From assembly GCF_018446385.1 (NCBI RefSeq), contig NC_056001.1:9976672-10040671 (forward strand): 64,000 nt of DNA, written 5' to 3'. This document shows, piece after piece, positions 25,062 to 40,292 of this stretch. How positions within the stretch are numbered: position 1 is the first letter of the stretch; every line of letters starts with the position of its first letter. A program made the position numbers and the translations under genes. The notes under the pieces were generated by a model. It did not search any database and had not been told where the DNA came from. It saw only the letters and a list, made by a program, of their open reading frames with translations. The DNA comes from Zingiber officinale (taxonomy: Eukaryota; Streptophyta; Magnoliopsida; Zingiberales; Zingiberaceae).

Positions 25062-26156
25062 TATTGGACCAGGTAGACCGGCTATAGCGGATAAATAGTC
25101 TTGAAAAGAAGTTAGAAATTTTCTCTTGCTTTTGAACAAAGCAACGACACAATATTAATTAAAAATAAACAATTAACATAAAAGTAATAACTTAAAAAGT
25201 AAAAAAAGCTTAGAAATTTATTGTATTACAACCTAGGTGATTGTTAATCCAAGACAGTTGAAAAGCTTTACTAAAAAGGCTCTTCATGAAGGCATAATAA
25301 CTTCTTATAGACTTTGAACACTCAAGAATTGCTTAAGAAATGAATACAAGAGTTCATATCTAATTCTTAGCTCCATGAGGCTTTTTATAGCCTCCTGGAG
25401 AAAGTTATTATTGCTCTCTGAGGTGCCTCCAATGCGCTCCAGGACGCCTTCCCACATTAAACTTCTATCCCCGAACTTTCTCTATGCGAGGGGGTACCTC
25501 CACCCTATCCAGGGCGCCTTCATTCAAGCTTTAAGGCGTCTCCTCGTAGCTTCGAGGTGCCTTAGACACTGTTCATCCAAGGTTAATTTTTGCACTTTAA
25601 CCCTGTAAAAAAAATATTAATCCACAAAATAAAATATAACCTATAAAATAGAGTTAGTACAGTTAAAATAAAATAATTATTAATTAAATCCTATCTTATC
25701 AAGACAAATATTTAGTCATGGTCCCAGCTTAGACTTCCAAAATGGCTATAAGTTGGACCAATGCCTATAATTCCACTGGGACTTATTCTCACTAGATCAC
25801 TCTCCTCCAGTGACTTACCTTTACTTATCATTTGTATTATTTGACTTGCCTCTTGACCCACCAGGTCTTTCTACTAGTTGTCAGGTTCATAAACCCAATT
25901 GGACTTTAGCCAACTGTTAGGTCTCGCAGACCTAGCCGAACTTCTTGTAAGATATCAGGCCACACTTTGACTTATCTGAACTTTGTGTCAGTTATCATGT
26001 CCTGAGACCTAACTGAGCTTCAGCCTGGTATCAGATCCTCTAGATCCATCAATTCTTATACACTCGATAAAAGTATCAGATTACACAGAATTTAACTTTA
26101 ATCATTTGTCATTCATCATAATCAAAATTCAATTATTAGTGTCAACTGTACTAACA
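25062..26156 (-). repeat. LTR of a gag-bearing Copia-type element
   Basis: Minus-strand LTR of 1,095 bp: on the minus strand it starts TGTTAGTACAGTTGAC and ends CTACCTGGTCCAATA. It has LTR-typical spaced words (GGCGCC-like units near 25430-25560) and the tip signature shared by many LTRs of the window. It is joined to the primer-binding site on its left, so it is the 5' LTR of the Gag remnant. Confidence 0.7.
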
Positions 26157-26458
26157 TTCATTAGGTGAGTTTAAGTCCAAATAAACACTCATTTATTATT
26201 TCAAGGTCCTCCCAAAAATACTAAAAGAATTTAAAACTTTCGTAACACTATAGTGCTGGTGTTCATAAACCAGCACCATATTGATATTGAAAACTTAAGT
26301 TGTGGTATTAATTTATGAAGACCACCACTAAAATAATTTTTATTTTATTATTTTTATTAATAAAATTAGCTCTATTAATTTTATTTTATTGTTCTTTATA
26401 ATTTGATATTACAAATAGACGATATTAAAAATAGAAAAATATTTTGGATATTTTATTA

Positions 26459-26497
<39 letters not shown>

Positions 26498-27239
26498 TAA
26501 TTTTTTATTAAAGTTTTAAAATAAAAATAAATAAATTTAGAATGTCAATAAAATATAAATTAATTTTAGAGGAAACATAAGAAAGGAAAATGAGGCAAGA
26601 GAAAAAAAGGAAAAATTAAATATTACATGTAAATGAGAGGAAAAATCTTCAATTGCCAATGGGGTAAAATTGAAATCAAGTATGCATTTGGGGAAACATA
26701 AAATTTGGGTGTGCCTTTTTAGGCAAAACTAAATTTGAAATGCATGAATTTACCGAGTTTAATTAGGGCTGTGTAATATTTTTTTTCTAGGTTGGGTAAC
26801 AATAATTTTTTTTATCTAGGCCCCACACTAAATTGATTCAGCACTTGGTCCACTTCCACCCTATTAAAATTTAGATAGAGATCCTCTGATCTAAAATTTC
26901 TAAATTAGTCCGGATCCTTATTAATTAAATAGATTGAATTCTACTTATTAAATAGATAGAAATAAATTTATTCAATTAATAAATTAACAGGACTTTTTCT
27001 GATCCAGAGATTCTGAACCAGATATCTGGCCTCATTCCGCCGAATCTTGCTGGATTCTTCGACGCCGAAATCCTGGAAAATACGTGTCGGCAGAAGAGTG
27101 GGCCTGCGGCGTTATCTCGAAAATCTTGGTTTTCTCTGCCACGCAACTCTCGAGCGGAATCTATTGGGGATCCAATGGGGAGGACATCCTGGCACAGAAA
27201 TAAGTAAAGGAAGGGAGAAAGGTTCGGTAGACGACGGCT
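26157..27239. other. Intergenic region upstream of TPI
   Basis: AT-rich, with no gene seen. It contains a short hairpin at 26259-26286 (arms GTGCTGGT and ACCAGCAC), a TA microsatellite at about 26461-26494 and, next to the gene, the presumed TPI promoter and 5' untranslated region (from about 27000). Confidence 0.4.
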
Positions 27240-30612
<3,373 letters not shown>

Positions 30613-31815
30613 CCCAATTTCTGTTCAACTTTGAAGAACCAATCTCCAAGACTAGGAGGCAACTTGGTCAAGATACATAATTTTTGAATGAGAGTGAACT
30701 GGATGCATGTCTTATTAAACAATACCAGGCTTTGTTAAATTTCTGCTAATGTTAGCTTATATTTCAACAAACTTTTATGAATAAATGGAATTTTAGTTTC
30801 GATTTCAGATCATTCTTTTTTTTTTGTTATTTAGCTTCTTCGTGTTGTGAGGAAAAGAAGAGAGTTAGCATTCAATCAATAGAAAGCCACAAAGTAGAAT
30901 AAAATACATCAAAAGCTTTCTTCCAGATTGAAGAAAGAATTGGCTCCCCGACAAAACCATGCTTTCTCTGTCTTACGCGGCAAGGAAGGCACAGGCTTTG
31001 TAAATAAAACTCTTATATGGTAGATTTTATAAAAACAATTACAAATGTATGAACGAGATTCAAAGTAATTCTCTGAAAAAAAAAACTAAAATTAAGTAGA
31101 GAAAGAAAGTAAGATAGATGTTTTAATATTAAATATTGTTTGCTTATTAAAAATAGAGATATAGAAAAAATTTAGTTATCTTAAAATGTCACATTATTAT
31201 GATACATAAGAGATTAGAGAAAATACATGGACAAAAAGAAAGCAAAGAAAATGATACCTCTTAATTAGCCTTAACAAGCTCTTTTATATATACAAATATA
31301 ATAGTAATATGTTATCTTTTTGATAAAATAATATACATTTAATAATTAATATAATTTGTTAATAAAATAGATATATATTTGTCATCTAAATTTTAAATCA
31401 TCCCCTCCTCAACTTTCTTTTCCAATTTGGAATAATGAAATTTGGGGGCATTTTCTGTCATAGTAAACAAGATCAGCTTTTCCAGCACTCCAACATTAAC
31501 ATATATGCTTTGCTTCCGGTAATGGGCGAGAGAAGAGAAAAAGCTTCTCTTCCTCTAAATTCTTCTTCAGTCTGTCTCCCTTTTCCGTCCACTCCTGTAT
31601 CTTATTTTTCCGTCGATGGCAGTCGATGCGGTCCCGTCCACCACCGCCGCGCCTGTTGGCGGCGTAACCAACTCCTGCCACTTCCATAAATAGCTTTTCG
31701 TATGCACCCCTTCATCTCTTCTCTCGAAGGCAACTATCCCTTCCATTTCCCCCCTTTGATCTCGGAGGTAAATCTCATGTTTGGACGTCGTTCTACTCTG
31801 TAGAGATCGAGAACG
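30613..31815. other. Intergenic region between TPI and the HVA22-like gene
   Basis: It holds the TPI 3' end (AATAAA-like ATGAATAAATGG near 30777) and, from about 31550, a GC-richer stretch likely to be the promoter and 5' untranslated region of the next gene. No other gene or repeat is recognised; 31020-31400 is plain AT-rich DNA. Confidence 0.4.
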
Positions 31816-33273
31816 ATGTGCGCTTTTTTTACCCGAGCATTGCTGTAAGCGATTCCCGCCCTAAAGTTGTTTGCTTGACTGTCGCAATGACGGCGAATCT
31901 TACTCTGTGCCATTTGTTCCTTGCAGAATGGTCTTTGGCTATGTTTACCCCGCTTACGACTGCTACAAGACGGTAGAACTCAATAGACCAGAGATTGAGC
32001 AGTTGCGATTCTGGTGTCAATACTGGTTAGTTATTTTCTTCTCATGAACGCTGTTGAACAAAAAAAAAAACATTTTAAAAAAAAAATCTTTGTTTTTTCA
32101 GGATATTAGTTGCCATACTATCAGTGTTAGAGAGAATTGGTGACACCTTTATTTCTTGGTAAAGAATAACCAAACTGTGTTTCTAAGGTTCACTATGTTC
32201 TTCATTTCCTCTAATCGTTCGATTATACTTGTTTTCTGAAGGTTTCCAATGTACAGTGAAGCAAAACTAGCATTTTATATATATTTGTGGTATCCTAAAA
32301 CAAAGGTATTCGAGTTCTCCTTCATTTGCTTTGTTTGTGATCTTTCTTTGTATTGTATTCTTAGTAGTTTCAGTTGTAACAGGGAACAACATACATCTAT
32401 CAAAACTTCCTTCGACCCTTTATTGCAAAGCATGAAACTGAGATTGATCGTACTTTGCTGGAGTTTAAAACAAGGGCTGGGGATGTAATGGTACAGTTTT
32501 GGCAGAAGGCGGCAAAGTATGGCCAGACAAGGTTCTCTGAAATCCTGCATTACCTGGCTTCACAGTCACAATCACCGCGAAAACATACTGTTCAGGTATA
32601 ATTTGAGTGATGTCTTTAGTTGAACAAATTACATCCCATGCTACATTTCTTCACCAAAGATTTATAGAATCAGTTGATAGATGGAACCTGCAATTTTGCT
32701 AATGAAACCTTATCAAATATTTAGTAAATCAATTGAATCTGTGCTTCAATTACAAGTATGTCAGTGGGTTGGGAAACTGCATACTTTGTTGAAAAGATAC
32801 ATTGCAATCAAATGTCCCTTTTTCAGGAACTAAGCTAAGGATTAGATGACGAACAGGATAGTCTGTGTTGGTATTCCTTGGATTCTTTGCCATAACATTT
32901 TGTTTAAGTTTCTTTTCCTCGAAAACTTGGATCTTTTATTATGGCATTCCTCCTAAGTCCATCCGTATCCGTATGGCAGCTTGGACTTTCTCAACAAGGA
33001 TCAATGGCGCTGCCAAACCCTATCAAAATCAATGTGCAAGAGAAGCCCATGGAAGACCTGTCTACATCACGGTCCACTGGTGTTCGTTCTCAAGCCCAGC
33101 GACAAACTTGTCAAGCAGCAGCTTTGGGAACCAACACCCATCAGCCACATGCTGGAGGCAAAGCAGCAGCGATGGAGGTTGTCATAGCTTCTACTCCAGG
33201 TAATGAAGTAATGGCAAATGATGTGGGGAAACATACTAATGGCTCGCGTAAAGTTAAGAAAAAAACAGGATAA
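31816..33273 (+). CDS. HVA22-like protein (TB2/DP1 family)
   Basis: Six exons give 251 residues: 31816-31844, 31927-32025, 32102-32158, 32242-32305, 32383-32595, 32980-33273. The short first exon encodes MCAFFTRAL, matching the usual start of the HVA22 i/j type, and its last codon is completed across the intron just before MVFGYVYPAYDCYKTVE. The TB2/DP1/HVA22 domain follows: LRFWCQYW, then ILVAILSVLERIGD, then the signature WFPMYSEAKLAFYIYLWYPK, then GTTYIYQNFLRPF. The family forms membrane hairpins in the ER and relates to reticulon/Yop1-type membrane shaping, vesicle traffic and ABA or stress response. Past about residue 150 comes a variable hydrophilic tail ending in KVKKKTG. The acceptor of the last exon is the least certain junction; it is in frame. 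Confidence 0.9.
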
Positions 33274-33439
33274 TATTGCTTAGTGTTGTCTTTATTTCTA
33301 TTCTCTACTTGCATTTATATAGTTAACACTGCTGAAGGAAAGCGTTGCTTGTAAATACTCTTGTAATAAATGAACATGGCATTAAATTCCTTTCATTTGT
33401 TGCCTGGAGTTAGTTTCTGGTAGTGGGCATTTCTGTCCC

Positions 33440-33684
33440 ATAATGGTGGTGCGGTGGTTAAGGTACACAGTATTTTCATATGAGATATTGTGGTTCAAAT
33501 TCGACACGTCCGAACACATCTTCCCCACACGTTTTTCTTATATCTTGACCACTTGCACTAGTGGCTAATTGTCATCCGTGATTTACCTCTTCCATATGGA
33601 CCTAGAGACGGACTAGGGGTGCTCTGGTTATGACGTTGTTATCCATTGACTGAGGTGTCAGGTTCGAGCCCCCATCTGCGTATG
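33440..33684 (+). repeat. SINE-like tRNA-derived units
   Basis: A GGTGCGGTGGTTAAGG stretch resembling an A box (about 33445-33462) is followed by a perfect B-box match, GGTTCAAATTC, at 33492-33502. A second B-box-like word, GGTTCGAGCCC, lies at 33661-33671. The pair spacing of about 35-45 bp fits a tRNA-derived pol III promoter. The limits are approximate. Confidence 0.5.
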
Positions 33685-34424
33685 CTCTTATCAATTTAAG
33701 TCCCTATTTTAGGCACTGTTGACTGAGGTGCCGCGTTCGAACCCTCTTATCAACTTTTTATCCGTCGGATATGTGGTACTGAGACTCTCAAAAAAATCTC
33801 TTCGGGGGTTTCTGGGGTATGGGGCCGCAGAGCGGTGGGCCCAGTCACATTAAAAAGTTTACCCTACTTTAGTTTTGAGTCCCCGGGGCATGGTGCCAAG
33901 GTAGGACATTCAAGTTGTCACCTAGGTACCCACGGTTCGATCCCCAGCTATGGCGTGTTTGCAGGAATTTTCCTCCAAATGGGGAGTGCAATCAAAGGAT
34001 GCTGGGTGTCTAGGTTGGCTGTCGCGCGCGCTTCCTAATTTACCCTAGTGCTCTTATCAATTTAAGTCCATATTTTAGGCATTGTTGACTGAGGTGTCGC
34101 GTTCGAGCCCTCTTATCAACTCTTTATCCGTCGGATATGTGGCACTGAGACTCCCAAAAAAATCCCTTCAGGGGTTTCTGGGGTATGGGGCCGCGGAGCG
34201 GTGGGCCCAGTCACATTAAAAAGTTTACCCTACTTTAGTTTTGAGTCCCCGGGGCATGGTGCCAAGGTAGGACATTCAGGTTGTCATCTAGGCATCCACG
34301 GTTCGATCTCCAGCTATGACGTATTTGCATATTTGCAGGAATTTTCCTCCAAATGGGGAGTGCAATCAAAGGATGTTGGGTGTCTGGGTTGGCTGTCGCG
34401 CGCGCTTCCTGATTTACCCTAGTG
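33685..34424 (+). repeat. 366-bp tandem duplication carrying SINE-like units
   Basis: Copy 1 (33685-34050) and copy 2 (34051 to about 34424) start with CTCTTATCAATTTAAGTCC and run in parallel at very high identity; copy 2 has a 6-bp extra CATATT-type stretch. Each contains a B box (GGTTCGATCCC at 33934-33944, GGTTCGATCTC at 34300-34310) with an A-box-like GCATGGTGCCAAGG about 45 bp before it. I take it as a local tandem duplication of an earlier SINE insertion. The similar reading frames in both copies are non-genic. Confidence 0.75.
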
Positions 34425-34786
34425 GTCGGTGGAAAACTTCTGTGGGGCCAGACCGGTCAACTCCAAGGATAGTCAATGAAATTAATTGAGATTATTATTT
34501 TTTTTAGAGACGGATTAGTGAAGACGTTAAGAGGAGACGAATCTTCTCATGGCATATGGCAGTGAGCATTTTTTCTTAATAAACACAAAAAAAAAAAAAT
34601 CTCAATATTAGTTCATTAATTTTATACTATATATGTGCTTATATTGTTTTATTAAAGAAGTAAATTATTTAATATTTTATGAATATAATTAAATTTATAA
34701 ATGCATGGTTTAAAGTGAAGTTTGTTATTAAATGGTGTTAAAATGGTCTTCAACTTCAAACACATTCCAACAGTTCGAAGTAAAAT

Positions 34787-35060
34787 TTGTTTGCCATACA
34801 TGAGGGCTTATTTAGGGAGCTGGATGCTCCGGATTATGGTCTCATGATAGGTTATTTAAATTATTTTTTAAGTATTCATAGTTTGAACCTCAGCTATAAT
34901 GTATTTATAGAATTTTTTTTTTCTAAATGGGAGGTACAATTAAAAGATATTGAGTTTTTGGATGGACATCCGCGTGTGTTTTCAATTTACTCCGATGACT
35001 AATGAAAAATTTCTATGAAACTAAATCAGAAATAATAAAAAAATAATTAATAAAATTAAT
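34787..35060 (+). repeat. Diverged third SINE-like copy
   Basis: It follows the same order of words as the 3' half of the 366-bp unit (a CAGCTATAATG stretch, then AAATGGGAGGTACAAT and AGATATTGAG, then a GATGACTAATGAAAAATTTC end matching GTGGTCGGTGGAAAACTTC) but with many substitutions, mostly C to T. It is an older insertion of the same family. Confidence 0.5.
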
Positions 35061-35162
35061 TAGAATTATCATTTATTTATAGAGCTGGGCAACAACACCC
35101 AACCCAACCCCAACAAACCTCGTAAACAAATATCAAAGAAACCTAAAGAGGACAAGTTATGG

Positions 35163-36148
35163 AAAATATCTGAAGTCAAGTTGTGATATTAAAAATCATT
35201 ATGACAACATTATCTTCATCTCGAGCTTTAAGCCTTTCTCTACTGTCTGGCAATTTGGCTTATTATAGGCTGTTTTCCAGTCTCTCAAGTCGGATTCTGC
35301 GTGCTGAAGCAACCACTTGCATATGACTTTGCACGGCTCTCTAGTGGTGCAGTACGTTATTCACAAAAAAACGTGGTTCACAAATCTTTGAAGAATATAC
35401 CAATACCACTAATTCAGTGCGTATAAAGATATTAAACGGCTCAGGTGGCTCATAAAGATATTATACTCGTCCAGATAAGAAAAATCGGCAACAATGGCAG
35501 GCCCTCGATTTTTCAAGTAAAATTAATTGTGCCGGGAAGAAAAAAAAAATCTAATCGAGTTTATACCAACGTGGAGAAGGAAAAACAAAAGAAAAAAAAA
35601 TAGCGGTGGCAATGGAACGGAAAGCACGAAATCTGGAGGCGAAAGCTGACCAATTTCCTTCTGGTATGTGTATCCCGAATCTTTGCAAGTAAAATCTCGT
35701 ATCCACCACCAAAATATCTACCACTTACATTGCGACAACTCAATCATCCGTTTCTTCTCAATGTACACGGGCGCTTACCCGACCCTCGGCCCCCACTTCC
35801 CTCCAACCACAGCGGCGGTACGAGTGGTTTGTTAGTCGACGTCCCTTCGGCCTCAATCTGCGGCCCGGATGTGGTCGATCCACGACCGCAAAGTCGTGAG
35901 TTGAGTATATCCAACCAGGAATCGCCACGCGTCTGATTCGAAAATATCTTCGATCCGCAGGATGGAGGGCTTCTCGACAATTTGTTGGGACGGCGACGGC
36001 GAGTTGGGGTTGGGAAATATCCCAACTGGGTGAACCAGGCGTGGCCATGTCATCGCGGATGCTGAGAAACGTGTGGCGGTGAGCGCGTAGGTCGGATCAC
36101 GTGGCCCGATCGAAGGGCCGGGAGGCGACCGCCAGAGGAAGATATTTT
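35163..36148 (+). promoter_or_regulatory. Evening-element cluster and G-box upstream of the PRR gene
   Basis: Four perfect evening elements (AAAATATCT) lie within 1.1 kb of the PRR start codon: 35163-35171, 35711-35719 and 35941-35949 on the plus strand, and 36140-36148 as AGATATTTT. A perfect G-box CACGTG sits at 36098-36103. Evening elements are the known binding sites of CCA1/LHY and RVE-type MYB factors and occur in PRR5, PRR9 and TOC1 promoters; G-boxes bind PIF and other bHLH/bZIP factors. This supports evening- or dawn-phased control by the clock. Confidence 0.75.
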
Positions 36149-36254
36149 TCTCAGGGGTTTTAGTTGCGCGGAGGAGCGGATCTCTCATCTCTGTGGGTTA
36201 TTTACCGCACAAGTGCGTAGAAGAAAGCGTCGGAGCGAGATTTTTGTTCGAGAA

Positions 36255-39200
36255 ATGGGGAGAGGAGAAGATAGTCGGAAAGAGGCGGAAGAGGCGGTTG
36301 TAGAAAGTGGAGATGGGGAGGAAGAAGAGGAAAGGATGGAGGAGAAAGGAGAGGAACTGAGATGGGTAAAGCTCTTGCCGAGGATGCCGGTGAGGGTGCT
36401 GCTCGTGGAAGGCGACGATTCCACTCGGCAAATCATTGCGGCGCTCCTCAGGAAGTGCAGCTACAGAGGTTTGTTATTTCTGCTTTCGATCCTTTTGGCG
36501 ATTCTTCGGACTGTGGATGCGACCCCTGTCCGCGATGTGATCTTCCTTTTCGAAGAGATGTTTGATTTAATGGCATTTGCGTACGAGAGATTCTAGGAAA
36601 CATTCTCATCTTCTGTGATTGCGGTTAAAATTATGTTCCGACCACCCTGATCGAACTTTGCTAAACATTTTTCTTTTGCTAATGCTGTGAGAATTTTCTT
36701 GTTGAAAATAATAATTTTTTTTAATCTCATCAGCAATCCATTAATGAAATTTTGTCTATGAGGTTGAAGAGATTCTTGTTCAATGTGTATATTAAAATTA
36801 AGAGTTCAGATTGCGAGGTACTATTGAAAGGATACATGCTAGAGAGTGATGGTCCTGGTACATAAAAAACAGAAAGCTCCTAATATCAAATTATCGAATG
36901 GATAAAATAAAATGCAAAATTTGTTATAGTTACTAACCTTTGAATTTTGGATGTGAATAACAAACAATTAACTAAAAAAAAGGCTGCATGAGGACATGTT
37001 TACCGCTAATTTTTAAAGTTTAATTTGCAACATTTGGTAGTTTAATGAGATTATATGGATGGAGATACTAATGAGACAGATTTTTCACTTATTGGGAGCT
37101 TCAGGGAAGAGTTTACTTGTACTCAAATTTCTTGGGATTTCATATAATAATCAATGTTTGCATGACTATACAATCGGCAAGATATTTTTGTTTTGAAAGT
37201 TCTGGAACTTCTGGCATCCCTTATTTTCTTTTTAAGAAATGCATAGGGAAGCTTTTAGACTGTTACAATCTATGGCTTCTTGATTCTACATAAGTAAACT
37301 TATCCTTCTTTTACTACTACTATTCCATGAGTATAAGATGAGTCAGTTTCAAGGTAAATTGACAACTTTAATATGGATATTTTCTTAATTTATGTTTGTG
37401 TGTTCAACAGTTGTTGCTGCATCAGATGGCTTAAAGGCATGGAACACCTTGAAGGAGAAACCACAGAGTATTGACCTTGTTCTGACTGAAGTTGACTTAC
37501 CATCAATCTCAGGTTTTGGTCTTCTCACCTTGATGATGGACCATGATCCATGCAAGAAGATTCCTGTCATAAGTATGCTTCATACAACATGAATTCTCTC
37601 TTCCTTTTTTTTAAAGAAAAAGGTTGCAATTATAATTTGTCCACATATTTACACCTTGTTTTGCTTGATGCAGTGATGTCTTCACATGATTCTATGAGCA
37701 TTGTTTTCAAATGCATGTTAAAAGGTGCAGCAGATTTTCTCATTAAGCCAATTCGGAAGAATGAACTTAGGAATTTATGGCAGCATGTTTGGAGACGACA
37801 AACTGTAAGCTTGAGTTGCATTGCAGACACTTTTGTTTCCTAATTAATCATCGAGTTTAGTCTAATATTATCATTTTCATGTTTTATCAGGTAAGTGGAT
37901 CTGGGGAATTACATGAAATTCAGGACAATTGTGAGGTAAAGCATAATCTGAAATCTCATTCTGGTAAAAGAGAAAATTCAGCTCAGTGCGTGACTATTAT
38001 GCAAGCGAATAAAGAATGCAGTGAACAAGGGAGTGATGCTCATGTGAGTATTTATATTTCTTTGTTTTTAGGTTCAGGGGTTGTGTGTCAATATCCTTGA
38101 ACATGTTCGTGAACAATACTAAGCTAGACTCCTATAGTTCTATTCTTCTGGTTTAATTTCTTTTCATGATGTTTTATCTTTCCATCTTTGATTTTGGTTT
38201 ATTCTTGTCATGATAAGATGGTTCCCTATATCCCGCTTGAATGTTTTCATGCTTCGAAGAGTTTCTGCTTAGTGTGTTTTAGTGTAGATTTGTGCATGGT
38301 GTTTTATTGAGACATTGCACCTTTTGCTACATTTTATGCAGAGTTCTTGTACAAGGTATGACATGGAAGCTCAAAGTACACACAGGAAACAGGAGCTCCC
38401 AATAGCATCTGGTGCATTCATGGATCAGAATGGACAGAATATTCAAATGAAAAACGTATTCAATCATGAAATTGCAGCCAAAGGCACTTATCTCCCATTT
38501 TATAAATATTTTCCTGATGCAGTATTTGATACTTTAGATAACTTAAATTTGCTGATTCTAAAAGACTAACTTTATGCTACAGTGGACAATGAAACTAATG
38601 GCCAGAAATTTCATCAAGAAAGAACTTCCAAGGATGTTGAGTTGGTTCAAGATTCTAATTGGCAGTCGACTTTTATGCCTCACCTGGAGCTCTCTTTAAA
38701 GCGATATGAGGGACCCTTCTCTGAGAAGCAAGAATGTGACAAATCCAGTGCATGGAACCATTCGAGTTTGTCTGCCTTCTCACTGTGAGTGTTTTATTTT
38801 GATTACGGCCTAATTCAAGCAATGAGCGCATGGAACTATTCGAATTTGGTCTTTTTCTTAGGCGTCTTTGAATCCTATAGGGAAGCGTCATAATAAAGAA
38901 AGGTTATGGAAATTGTTCAAATCACCAGAGCCACTTACAATTTAGTTTACTGCAGGTACAATAGTAAAACAGTCGCACCTACATTGTTGCAGCAGAACAA
39001 TGGACTTAATTCTATTGATCCTCCAAATCATCAGGGACACAAAATCAATGTGGAAGATATTAATTCTCTCTCTGGCGGATCTACAGTTCAAGATGGAAGG
39101 GTAGTTCAATGCACCCCCGTTCGAGTTGTCCCATTTTCACTTCCAATTGCAGATGGGTCTTTGAGTTCTGGATATAGCAAAGCGTTCTATCCGCAGGCAG

Positions 39201-39863
39201 GTCAACCTTTTTGGAATCCCAGTACAGCATCTATATGGCAGGAAGCAGCCAAACAAACTCACTCTTCACACCAACCTGACCAAGAAAATCTTGACTCTAT
39301 CCAAGCTGACCTCGATGTGGCTGATGGTAGAAGTTCATCTTACAGTTCGGCAGGAAAGAACGGTGAAATTATGGCGCTCGATGAACATAGGCATGTTACA
39401 TCAGCAAATGGAGAGAGTGCAGCTAGTAGCATATGCAATACTGGCAGGAATCATCTCAATGGCAGCGAATGCGGGAGTGGTCTCAGTGGAACAAATGTCT
39501 TCTGGCCGATGACGGTGAGTGGAAATGATGAGGACAAACTTGCCTATGATGGAACAAAGCCAGCAGATTGCCATCTCTTAACCCAGAGAGAAATGGCCTT
39601 GAACAAATTTCGATTGAAGAGAAAAGAAAGATGCTTTGAGAAGAAGGTACAAAATGCAAATCAACCCATAAAGCTGGTGCATTTGTTTTTCTTCGTTTGA
39701 GATAATTAGATGTGAAATTGTGAAACTTTCACAGGTTCGCTATCAGAGCAGAAAATTACTCGCAGAACAGCGTCCTCGAGTGAAGGGCCAGTTTGTTCGA
39801 CAAGAGAAGCTCAACACTCAACCAAGATTAGCCGGTGCGTGTGATTCGGCTGCTGCTGGATAG
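36255..39863 (+). CDS. PRR: Pseudo-response regulator, PRR5/PRR95 clade
   Basis: Eight exons give 607 residues: 36255-36468, 37411-37572, 37674-37804, 37891-38043, 38342-38483, 38583-38784, 38956-39646, 39735-39863. An acidic N-terminus precedes a pseudo-receiver domain (about residues 46-165; [34 protein letters not shown]). The phospho-acceptor Asp is replaced by Glu98 in [10 protein letters not shown], as in true PRRs. An EAR-like repression motif LELSL lies at 302-306, and the CCT motif at 546-588 ([20 protein letters not shown], then [20 protein letters not shown]). PRRs repress CCA1/LHY-class genes during the day and affect flowering time. CCT residues fit the PRR5/9/95/59 group better than PRR37/73. 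Intron 5 uses GC rather than GT at its donor (38484-38485), the only donor I found that keeps the frame; cDNA should settle this. Confidence 0.93.
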
Positions 39864-40292
39864 CTTTGGCATTCAAAAGAGCAACTAATCACAGTAGAGA
39901 GAGGCTTCGATATATAGTTGATGGTTGGCCTATGTAGCTGCACTAACGCTGTTGGGAAAGATCTCAAAACTAAGTAGCCTGTGTAATTCTACACTCTTGC
40001 TCGTTTGTTTACCTACTCTTTTGTCTGTTATATATTTCCTTGTAATTATTATTAAGTTCATTACTTGCCTCACAACTCTTCACGCTTTATTAAGTTCAGT
40101 TCATAAAATTCTTTGCTTCGGGAAATTCTTCGCACTTGAGATTGAGTCATTGCGTAGGAAGAGGGAAAACGAACAAACTTGAGGGTGCACCAAAGTTAAA
40201 AAACATTATATTCAATCGACAAAGTTTGGACGAACGAGGAAGAGCGATTTTGTGATAAATGGTTGAAATAGCGAGAGTCAACCTCGTTGACT
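39864..40292. other. Shared 3' space between convergent PRR and germin-like genes
   Basis: It holds the 3' untranslated regions of both genes; their stop codons face each other 430 bp apart. No further gene is seen. Overlapping 3' ends of the two transcripts are possible. Confidence 0.5.

Noticed and set aside
33835-34422. Two near-identical 67-73 residue frames (GPVTLKSLPYFSFESPGHG)
   Set aside because: They follow from the 366-bp tandem duplication of a SINE-like unit and have no independent coding evidence.
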